A DNA stretch of 7,823 nt, taken from NCBI GenBank assembly GCA_964365905.1, contig CAYIRQ010000071.1:1-7823 (forward strand), written 5' to 3'. Made by a program: the position numbers and the translations under genes. Each line of letters begins with the position of its first letter. Within the stretch, counting starts at the first letter, position 1. This DNA comes from CAYIRQ01 sp964365905 (GTDB taxonomy: Bacteria > Patescibacteriota > Gracilibacteria > Peribacterales > Peribacteraceae). Shown here one piece after another: positions 1 through 6,230 of the stretch. Under the pieces are notes generated by a model. It did not search any database. It was not told where the DNA came from and worked only from the letters and a program-made list of their open reading frames with translations.

Positions 1-3000
1 GATGGTTGTTCCGCGAGTTGCAAGGTTGAATCCTGTGGCGACGGTGTCGTCGATAATGATGGAAGAGATAATGTTGCAAGCAATCAAGATGACGAAGAAT
101 GCGAGCCGGATACGATCATCAGCAAGTGCGTCGGCGGTCCGGATCACAACAGCTCCTGCGTCACGGGTGCGAACTGCCGCTCTCCGGGAGTATGCAAAAC
201 CTGTCCGGCGAACGGATGTTCTGCGAATTGCAAACTGCCGAAGCCGGGAGATTGCTCCGTCGGTTGCTGGGAACAGTGCGATGATGGAATCGGTGGAGGC
301 GACCAGCCACGAGACACTTGCAAGGATGGGGTTCTCGAGTATTGCGGAGATGGTTCAAAGAATAATTGCGGAGAGGAATGTGATCCTCCTGCGGATTTGA
401 GCACGATTACTCCAACATGTTGTGGCACGGGCAGCTGTTGCCCTCCGAATGCTGCGCCCGGAAGCTGTACAGCGAGTTGTGATGGTTCCTGTGTTATTCC
501 TGCAGGAACCTGCATGCTGGGGTGCCGTGAATCCGACGGATGCGTTTCGCCTTCCACACCTCCGAATTGCCCTGCAGCGAGCCCCTCCTGTGGTAACGGT
601 TGTGTTGACTCGGGAGAAGAGTGCGATGGCGGTGACTTTTGCAATAACTGCAAACTACGACGCTGTGGCGATACCAATGTGGATTCCATTTATTGCGAGG
701 AATGCGATCCCGGGATGCACTGCGTGGGAGGGTCAAATGATGGCAATAGCTGTACGGCCGCAAGCGGCTGTCCCGGAGGATCTTGCAGCGTCACGAGCAC
801 CGATACCTGCTCATCAAGCTGCCTTCTCATTAATTGCGGCGATTGCAGGGCCGATAATCCGAAGGAAACGTGTGATGACGGCGGACCGCCGGTGAGTAAT
901 GATGGTTGCAGTTCTCAGTGTCAGAGGGAATATTGCGGCGACAAAACAATACAAGGACCGCTCGGAGAGCAGTGTGACGATGGGGGGATCTGTTTCGATG
1001 GTGCCAGTTGCAAGACACAGGCTCTGCGGCCGCCGGACGCTTGCCCGAAGGTTCCCTACGTCTGCTCTTCCGGTGGCGGATCCTGCGCCACGGCAGATCC
1101 AACGGTGGGCGCAGCTCCGGAATGCGGCGCTACAGGAAGTTGCACGCAGACGCGCGCTGCCTGCATTCAAGATCCCTGCGATACCTGCAGCAATTCCTGC
1201 AAACTGAAGAAGTGTGGCAATGGCATCAAGGAATGCACGGAGGAGTGCGATGATGGGAATACGGATACGCATGACGGATGCAGCGATACCTGCAAGTTGG
1301 AATATTGCGGGGATGGAGGGTTGTTGCCCGATGAAGATGGGCCGGACAATAAGCCGGGAAAGGCAAATATCGATGATGATGGTATTCATGGGATTGATGA
1401 TGTGGGGGAGAAATACTTCCCAGGAACGGACGATGAGGAGTGCGATGACGGAATATTCAATAACGATACGAAACCGGGCGCATGCAGAACGAATTGCAGG
1501 GTCGCATCCTGTGGCGATGGGGTAACCGATGTTTCACTCGATGAGCAGTGCGATCAACCCACCTGCCCGAATGGTCGTCCCTGCGTTTCGCACGCAGAGT
1601 GCGGCATCTTCTGGTGTCGCAGTCGCAGCGGTGATGGTGGGTGCAATGCGGATTGCAAGCTCGAAGGGTGTGGTGATGGCGATACCCAACCTGCCTTTGG
1701 AGAAACCTGCGACGACGGTGGTTTCTGCGCGGGCACAATCGATGCCTGTCAGATTGATACGGCGGAGGATGACTGTGGTTCTGGCATTCCATGCATTCCC
1801 CAGAATGGAGATGGCTGCAGCAGCACCTGTGAACTGGAATTCATCTCCTGTGGGAACAGAATCTTTGAATCAACAGGTGGTGACGGAAAAGCCGGTACCC
1901 CGGACGATGAAGAATGTGATCCGGGGGATCTTGGAACCGGCGGCATTTGCCCGGGAGAGAAAGCATGCACGTGCCCGCCGGACAAACCGGACTGCACGCC
2001 GAAGCAGGCGATCTGTCATCTCGGAGCCTGTGATCCTATAAAGCACCTCTGCGCCAATGGAGGATATTGCTCAAAAGATGAAGACTGCATTCTCCCCTGC
2101 AGGGAGACGTGTACACAGAGCTGCAAACACGCTGCTCCCACATGTGGCAATGGCATCCGTGAAAGCTGGGAGCAGTGCGACGACGGGAATAGCAAGAATA
2201 ACGATGGCTGCTCCTTCCTCTGCGCCGTGGAACGTCTCGATCGCTGCGGGAATGGCATCGTGGAGAAAGAGTGGGGCGAGGAGTGCGATCAGGGGCATCC
2301 GTATCGCACACTGGAATGCACGCCGTATTGCCGCTTTGCAGAAAATGCTCCCATGTGCGGGGATGGGCGCAAAGATCCAAGCGGAGATGCGCGCCGCGAA
2401 CTTCTGCAAACTCTTCTCCTCCAGCGTGACGGATTCCGTCTCGACTGGCGGACGCCGGATGGTTCAGTACTTGGGGCGCCAGAAAGTATGCAGTCGATTC
2501 CCGTGGGAACGCAGGGCGATGTCCTTCGGGGTGGCGGTGGCTGGTACGTCACGCCGCGCGTCTTCGATCCGCTCCTCGAAACGCCCCTCCAGAAAACGCA
2601 TGAACCATCCCGGGATCCAGCAAAGATCAACGACCCTCTTGCCAGTCGCACGTGCAGTCTCTGCGGGAACGGCCGCCTCGAAGAGGGGGAGATGTGCGAC
2701 AGTGGCCGACTCTCCGGTGGATACTATCCGCAGCACCGAGCGAACATGCGCGAGTGGCGTCGGATGATCTACGGCGCCAGCTTCATGCGGTATGGCGCTC
2801 CGTACTACTGGCAGTGGTACACGAATCTCTTTCCCTTCGGCTTCCATCCGTTCTCCGCGCTCACGTCTCTCTGGTATCTCCCGCTCTGGAATCAGTCGCA
2901 CTACGTCAATTACATCCGAGCGACCTACGGCGGATGGCATTGGTACTATGCCGATGCTGGATGGAGAATAAGCAGGGAGGTGGAGGAAACGACATTCCTC

Positions 3001-6000
3001 GGGGAGAACTGCTCAGCGAGTTGCACACTCACGCTCTGTGGGAATGATCGGATCGATGTCGGTGAGACCTGCGATGATGATAATGTCCGCGTGTATGGGA
3101 GAGTCGTGAGCGGTGACGGGTGTTCCACCCGGTGCTTCCGTGAAACTGGATTCAATCTTTCCTCGACTCCCGGCATCTGCGGCGACGATGTGATGAATGC
3201 ATCGGAACAATGCGATGACGGTGGCGTTTGTAGGTATCGAAGTGGCAGCCTCTCGAAGATCTATTGTCGCATCGAGACAGGGCGAACATTTTGTGATCCG
3301 GATGGAGAAAACAACATTTCGGGCGATGGAGATGATCAGATTGCCTGTGTTCCTGTTCCCGGGGATGGCTGCAGTGTGTTATGTAAAATTGAACCCATTC
3401 AAGTGTGCGGCAATGGAGTTCTCGAGCCCTATGAAGAATGTGACAATGGAGGGGAATGCGATGATGGAGATGCAATGACGGAGGATGCGGATTGCTTCAA
3501 AGATGCAGATTGCACCGGTGGACTCCTGTGTGTGACGAAGAATGGTGATGGATGCTCAGCCGTGGGATCTCCCCTTGGGGAATGCAAGTTTGAACCGCCT
3601 CTCTGCGGCAATGGAATTCGTGAGCCGTGGGGCGGGGAGGATTGCGATGATAAAAATACCGATGATACCGATGGATGTTTGACGCTCTGCAAAATCGCCA
3701 GTGCGACGTGTGGCAATGGAACGTTGGAATCAACGGAGCAGTGTGATGATGGCGCAAGTAACGGCACCGATGCGAATGATTGCCGTCCAAACTGTGTCTT
3801 CCCCTACTGTGGAGACGGTGTAATGGATCGCAATGAGGAATGCGATGATGGCAATATCATCCCGCGCGATGGGTGCACGTTCTGTCTTCGGGATCTTTGC
3901 GGCAACGGCAGGCTGGATACGGGGGAAATGTGCGATAAGCAAGGTATTCGCTGCAAGGGGACGGGCACGTGCACGGAGTGGTGCATGTGCAAAGGAGAAT
4001 GCGGGAATGGGGAGATTGAGGCGGGAGAACAGTGCGATGATGGCAATGTCTGGGGAGGGGACGGATGCACCGGCAGCGGATTCACGCTCGCGGCGGGGAA
4101 TGTTTCCGTTCCTCCGTGTCAAATTGAGTACTGCGGAGACGGCGTCGCACAACCCGGCCTTGGGGAAGAGTGCGATGACGGCAATCTGAATGACGGAGAT
4201 GGATGCAGGCTGAACTGCCGCATTCCTGTGTGCGGGGATGTCCGGGTGGATGATACGAAGATCATTCTGGATGGCAGTGAAACGATCTACAAAGAGCAGT
4301 GCGATCCCGGAAAGCACTGCAGCCATGATCCCACGGTGAGTTGCAAGAATGATCACCAGTGCCCCATCGGGCCGTGCATTCTTCCTCTCGTCGGTCCCGG
4401 TCGCTGTGCGGGTGACCCATCACGGATCTGTTCCTCCGATCGAAATTGCCTCCTCGGATCCTGCAAGGTGCTCGATACTCCGAAATGTACCGCAAACTGC
4501 ACCACGCCCCCTGTCTGCGGCAATCGCGTCGTGGAGATCGGCGAAGAATGCGACCCTGCAGGCGTGGGGTGCACATCGAAGTGTCAACTCGAGCAGCCGC
4601 TCCGTTGCGGGAATGGTGTGATCGAAGCAGGGGAGCAGTGCGACGATGGCAACCGATCGGAGCACGATGGCTGCACGGAGACTTGTCAGCTCGAAGCCAT
4701 GGAATGCTCCTATGCCGATTCGTGTCTGGACGTCGGGTTTGAATTTGTTTGCGAAAGAAGCGGATCCTTCTGCGACCCGCAATCGAAGACGGACTGTGAC
4801 AAGGGTGATACCGGTCCATGCGTGCTCAACCCGGATTGCGTTACAGAATGCGTGTTTGGAACGTGCGGCAATCGGATCGTCGATCCCGGTGAGCAATGTG
4901 ATGACGGCAGACATTGCTCACACGATCCCGAAGATGCGTGCTCCACGCATGCAGATTGCACGGCGGGGAGCTGCATCGATGCGAAGGTCGCTCTGGGTAT
5001 TCCCGGATACTGCTCCGGTGATGATCTCGGTCCGTGTGATCTCACGAAGAACGAGTGCACCCGCAATCGCTCGCAGAGCTGCTCGAGCGACAAGGATTGC
5101 TATCTTCGGGCCTGCATGAGCAATGAGGATTGTGAGTCTCTCTGCATTCCCACGAGCGGCGATGGATGCTCGTCTTCGTGCAGGCAGGAACTGCCGAAGA
5201 GAGCGGATAAAGCGATCCTTACGCTGTGTCAGGAGGAGATGACGGGCCGTTCGGGGTTTGGAACCGTCGGAGCGCGCATCGGATCCGGGCAAGTGCTTCT
5301 GTGGCAGCGCACGCTCCTTGAACCGCACCAAAACCCATTCCTTGAGCAGAGTCTGCAGGGTGTACGCTTCCTCGGAGGGCGTGGCGGGCCCTGGTGGTCG
5401 TATCAGTGGCAATGGTGGGATCCGAATGCGTTCTCCACTTTTTCACAGAATGCCTGGCCCTGGTACTGGGGGTCCTCCTTTTGGTCTACATCCTGGTGGG
5501 CAGGATTTTCCGGGTGGTGGTCAGGATGGCAGGGGTATTACGGCGCGTCGCTTTCGGGATGCGCTCCCGGCGTCTTCCCCAACTCCCTCGGTAACGTCAT
5601 TGCGGCGACTGCGGGATGTCTCGAGAGCGTTGCGAAACTGAAAGTCACTCCCGATCGTGTCGCCATCATGCCCTATGAACCCACCGGGATCACGTCGGGT
5701 TTTGCGTGCAGGGAGCCGCGCGCGCAGCTTGCGAGCATCGCCGAACTGCCGCCTCTGCCCACGATCGCGCTTCCTCCCTATGACCCGCGGACGCTTCTCT
5801 CGCATCTGGAACGCGCCATTTGTGCTGCCGCAGGTTATCCGGAACGAAATTTCCTTTTCCTCTGTGCCGATCCCACAAACCTTGCGCCGCCGCTCACGTC
5901 GCTCCTTGGCGAGGGATCTTCTCTCGCGTATCAGGGGGAATTGAATGACGAAGTCCGGTCGCTCCTGCTCAGTCAGGCTCTCGATGCTGCGTACCGGGCA

Positions 6001-6153
6001 AGCGATGAAACACTTGATCAGTATCTTCGCGAAGCGTTCTCCGCGCTCACGGTGACGCTGGAGACGGCAACGCAACTTATCCGGGATCTCGGGCGTTTGG
6101 AGTTCACGCAGGAAGTTTGTCCCCTGGATGGGAAGTCCCTCTGTCTCCCGTAA
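1..6153 (+). CDS. Giant secreted cysteine-rich repeat protein (DUF4215 / myxococcus Cys-rich repeat type), 5' end outside window
   Basis: Frame 1 is open from the first base to a TAA at 6151-6153, giving 2050 residues without the true start. No ATG, GTG or TTG occurs in frame before the TTG at 397. That TTG lies inside a repeat, so it is not the start. Residues 1-1735 are a chain of units of the form CGNG..E.GE.CDDGN...GDGC...C..E, with Cys often every six to ten residues. Cys-poor blocks lie at about residues 787-884, 900-1003 and 1744-1853, and an unrecognised C-terminal region spans 1854-2050. Proteins with this repeat are usually exported, and the Cys are expected to pair as disulfides, so I infer an extracellular or cell-surface protein. 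The signal peptide should be upstream, outside the window. There is no C-terminal membrane anchor or sorting motif: it ends in a hydrophilic tail with two Cys. A secreted protein begins 5 bases downstream. The specific role (adhesion, surface layer, predation) cannot be told from sequence. Confidence 0.95.
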   Translation, partial: DGCSASCKVESCGDGVVDNDGRDNVASNQDDEECEPDTIISKCVGGPDHNSSCVTGANCRSPGVCKTCPANGCSANCKLPKPGDCSVGCWEQCDDGIGGGDQPRDTCKDGVLEYCGDGSKNNCGEECDPPADLSTITPTCCGTGSCCPPNAAPGSCTASCDGSCVIPAGTCMLGCRESDGCVSPSTPPNCPAASPSCGNGCVDSGEECDGGDFCNNCKLRRCGDTNVDSIYCEECDPGMHCVGGSNDGNSCTAASGCPGGSCSVTSTDTCSSSCLLINCGDCRADNPKETCDDGGPPVSNDGCSSQCQREYCGDKTIQGPLGEQCDDGGICFDGASCKTQALRPPDACPKVPYVCSSGGGSCATADPTVGAAPECGATGSCTQTRAACIQDPCDTCSNSCKLKKCGNGIKECTEECDDGNTDTHDGCSDTCKLEYCGDGGLLPDEDGPDNKPGKANIDDDGIHGIDDVGEKYFPGTDDEECDDGIFNNDTKPGACRTNCRVASCGDGVTDVSLDEQCDQPTCPNGRPCVSHAECGIFWCRSRSGDGGCNADCKLEGCGDGDTQPAFGETCDDGGFCAGTIDACQIDTAEDDCGSGIPCIPQNGDGCSSTCELEFISCGNRIFESTGGDGKAGTPDDEECDPGDLGTGGICPGEKACTCPPDKPDCTPKQAICHLGACDPIKHLCANGGYCSKDEDCILPCRETCTQSCKHAAPTCGNGIRESWEQCDDGNSKNNDGCSFLCAVERLDRCGNGIVEKEWGEECDQGHPYRTLECTPYCRFAENAPMCGDGRKDPSGDARRELLQTLLLQRDGFRLDWRTPDGSVLGAPESMQSIPVGTQGDVLRGGGGWYVTPRVFDPLLETPLQKTHEPSRDPAKINDPLASRTCSLCGNGRLEEGEMCDSGRLSGGYYPQHRANMREWRRMIYGASFMRYGAPYYWQWYTNLFPFGFHPFSALTSLWYLPLWNQSHYVNYIRATYGGWHWYYADAGWRISREVEETTFLGENCSASCTLTLCGNDRIDVGETCDDDNVRVYGRVVSGDGCSTRCFRETGFNLSSTPGICGDDVMNASEQCDDGGVCRYRSGSLSKIYCRIETGRTFCDPDGENNISGDGDDQIACVPVPGDGCSVLCKIEPIQVCGNGVLEPYEECDNGGECDDGDAMTEDADCFKDADCTGGLLCVTKNGDGCSAVGSPLGECKFEPPLCGNGIREPWGGEDCDDKNTDDTDGCLTLCKIASATCGNGTLESTEQCDDGASNGTDANDCRPNCVFPYCGDGVMDRNEECDDGNIIPRDGCTFCLRDLCGNGRLDTGEMCDKQGIRCKGTGTCTEWCMCKGECGNGEIEAGEQCDDGNVWGGDGCTGSGFTLAAGNVSVPPCQIEYCGDGVAQPGLGEECDDGNLNDGDGCRLNCRIPVCGDVRVDDTKIILDGSETIYKEQCDPGKHCSHDPTVSCKNDHQCPIGPCILPLVGPGRCAGDPSRICSSDRNCLLGSCKVLDTPKCTANCTTPPVCGNRVVEIGEECDPAGVGCTSKCQLEQPLRCGNGVIEAGEQCDDGNRSEHDGCTETCQLEAMECSYADSCLDVGFEFVCERSGSFCDPQSKTDCDKGDTGPCVLNPDCVTECVFGTCGNRIVDPGEQCDDGRHCSHDPEDACSTHADCTAGSCIDAKVALGIPGYCSGDDLGPCDLTKNECTRNRSQSCSSDKDCYLRACMSNEDCESLCIPTSGDGCSSSCRQELPKRADKAILTLCQEEMTGRSGFGTVGARIGSGQVLLWQRTLLEPHQNPFLEQSLQGVRFLGGRGGPWWSYQWQWWDPNAFSTFSQNAWPWYWGSSFWSTSWWAGFSGWWSGWQGYYGASLSGCAPGVFPNSLGNVIAATAGCLESVAKLKVTPDRVAIMPYEPTGITSGFACREPRAQLASIAELPPLPTIALPPYDPRTLLSHLERAICAAAGYPERNFLFLCADPTNLAPPLTSLLGEGSSLAYQGELNDEVRSLLLSQALDAAYRASDETLDQYLREAFSALTVTLETATQLIRDLGRLEFTQEVCPLDGKSLCLP
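1330..1449 (+). other. Asp/Gly-rich acidic loop inside a Cys-rich repeat
   Basis: This is an extended loop of the repeat that starts at 1306, leading up to its GTDDEECDDG motif. It has many Asp in D-x-D-G and DDDG arrangements. A shorter relative lies at about 1876-1920 (GDGKAGTPDDEECD) and another at about 3295-3330 (DPDGENNISGDGDD). Such Asp-rich loops resemble the calcium-binding loops of thrombospondin type 3 and dockerin-like proteins, so calcium binding is possible. This is inference; the spacing does not match one canonical EF-hand loop exactly. Confidence 0.4.
2359..2652 (+). other. Cys-free insert (about 98 residues) replacing the second half of a repeat unit
   Basis: The repeat opening at 2356 with CGDGRKDPSGD loses its usual GE.CDDG half and runs into 98 codons with no Cys, until Cys returns in the CSLCGNG motif at 2653. 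The insert starts with a Leu-rich helix-like segment (RRELLQTLLLQRDG) and continues with a Gly-rich turn (RGGGGWYV) and a Pro-rich stretch. The reading frame is continuous and the flanking repeats are intact, so this is a real domain insertion and not a frameshift. I do not recognise the fold. It lies immediately before the aromatic block of the next unit, and the two may form one functional region. Confidence 0.7.
2752..2964 (+). other. Aromatic-rich block 1 (8 Trp, 11 Tyr, 5 Phe in 71 residues)
   Basis: Residues 918-988 of the window protein are 34 percent aromatic, with runs such as YGAPYYWQWY, SLWYLPLW and GGWHWYYADAGW. The block lies in a Cys-free stretch (2698-3009) within one repeat unit: the unit opens CGNGRLEEGEMCDSG at 2662, and its closing Cys pair returns in the CSASC motif from 3010. 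It therefore occupies the variable loop that normally links CDDG to DGC. It is not a clean transmembrane helix, because the hydrophobic stretches are broken by Pro, Gly, Arg and Asn. A binding or surface-adhesion face, or a membrane-interface segment, is possible. I know no family that matches. Confidence 0.8.
4318..4464 (+). repeat. Two short Cys modules of the type C-(S/A).D...C...D..C..G.C
   Basis: Two tandem copies of a second, smaller Cys-rich motif lie inside the loop of the repeat opened at 4231. The first runs 4318-4377 (CSHDPTVSCKNDHQCPIGPC) and the second 4405-4464 (CAGDPSRICSSDRNCLLGSC). Each is 20 residues with four Cys at the same spacing, which suggests an independently duplicating disulfide unit. 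Related but looser copies occur at 127-195, 721-786, 2065-2100 and 3493-3531. I do not know a family name for this unit. Confidence 0.75.
4915..5145 (+). repeat. Second cluster of short C-SHDP-type Cys modules
   Basis: The first copy, 4915-4974 (CSHDPEDACSTHADCTAGSC), shares its spacing and CSHDP opening with the module at 4318. The upstream context is also shared: CDPGKHC in one, CDDGRHC in the other. Further related segments follow from 5011 to 5145, including CSSDKDCYLRAC and CMSNEDCESLC, before the last GDGCSSSC motif of the array. The resemblance to 4318-4464 suggests that repeat and loop were duplicated as a unit within the gene. Confidence 0.7.
5392..5544 (+). other. Trp-rich block 2 (14 Trp, 4 Tyr, 4 Phe in 51 residues)
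   Basis: Residues 1798-1848 of the window protein are 43 percent aromatic, with Trp alone at 27 percent. Visible runs include WWSYQWQWWD, AWPWYWGSSFW and GWWSGWQGYYG; the remainder is mostly Ser, Gly, Ala and Gln. The block lies just after the last Cys repeat, in a Cys-free stretch (5230-5559), and is preceded by a Gly-rich turn (FLGGRGG). The frame is open across it and the downstream C-terminal region is intact, so it is not a frameshift product. The Trp-Gly/Ser composition recalls carbohydrate- or surface-contacting segments, but I cannot assign a family. It resembles aromatic block 1 in composition and in the shared QW(Q)W core. Confidence 0.85.
5560..6150 (+). other. C-terminal region of the giant protein, unrecognised
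   Basis: Residues 1854-2050 follow the Trp-rich block and have a different character: seven scattered Cys, a Pro-rich linker (LPPLPTIALPPYDPRT) and predicted helices rich in Leu, Ala and Glu near the end. The paired spacing of the last two Cys (VCPLDGKSLC) suggests a closing disulfide. There is no LPXTG, PEP-CTERM, MYXO-CTERM or hydrophobic anchor at the end, so attachment to the cell, if any, would be non-covalent or through a partner. The protein encoded immediately downstream is similarly helical with scattered Cys. A physical interaction between the two is conceivable but unproven. Confidence 0.6.
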
Positions 6154-6158
6154 TTTCC

Positions 6159-6230
6159 GTGCGCATTCCTCTTCCCGCTTTCGGCTTCCCGCTTCTCCTC
6201 TTTCTTCTCTCTCCGGGAGAAGCGCATGCG
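6159..6230 (+). other. Signal peptide of the 499-residue secreted protein
   Basis: The 24 residues have a short basic n-region (M-R), a hydrophobic h-region (AFGFPLLLFLLS) and a c-region ending A-H-A before Ala-Leu-Pro. This matches a type I signal peptidase site. There is no lipobox Cys, so it is not a lipoprotein. Export by the Sec pathway is inferred. Confidence 0.85.

Larger units (their letters stand above)
34..5202 (+). repeat. Array of at least 28 CG[N/D]-type Cys-rich repeats (protein-level repeat)
   Basis: Unit starts (first Cys codon of the CGN/CGD motif) are at 34, 343, 589, 664, 835, 934, 1213, 1306, 1510, 1669, 1849, 2143, 2245, 2356, 2662, 3037, 3178, 3406, 3604, 3709, 3808, 3898, 4000, 4132, 4231, 4516, 4606 and 4864. 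Bases 1-33 are the tail of an earlier unit. The compact core is 30-35 codons, seen as 90-105-base spacings in runs such as 3604-4132. Wider spacing reflects extra loops, usually Cys-containing, between the CDDG and DGC motifs. The unit from 4606 is close to the ideal: CGNGVIEAGEQCDDGN, then HDGC and TC.LE. I recognise the pattern as DUF4215 / TIGR02232. Copies have diverged at the DNA level, so this is an old protein repeat rather than a recent DNA amplification. Boundaries of degenerate units are approximate. Confidence 0.92.

Noticed and set aside
144..1389. Long antisense ORFs over the Cys repeats (144-689 and 814-1389, minus strand)
   Set aside because: They mirror the codon bias of the sense gene, have no domain-like composition or start signals, and lie wholly inside a strongly supported gene.
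34..5202. CRISPR or DNA-level tandem array
   Set aside because: The periodicity is at protein level; DNA copies are diverged and spacing varies, with no identical direct repeats and unique spacers.
397..6153. TTG at 397 as the start of the giant protein
   Set aside because: The same frame is open to base 1 and already encodes repeat motifs (DGCSASCKVE, CGDGVVDN), so the gene continues beyond the left edge.
6117..6158. TTG 6117 as start of the second gene
   Set aside because: It overlaps the previous gene and puts 14 non-signal residues before a clean signal peptide; GTG 6159 fits better.
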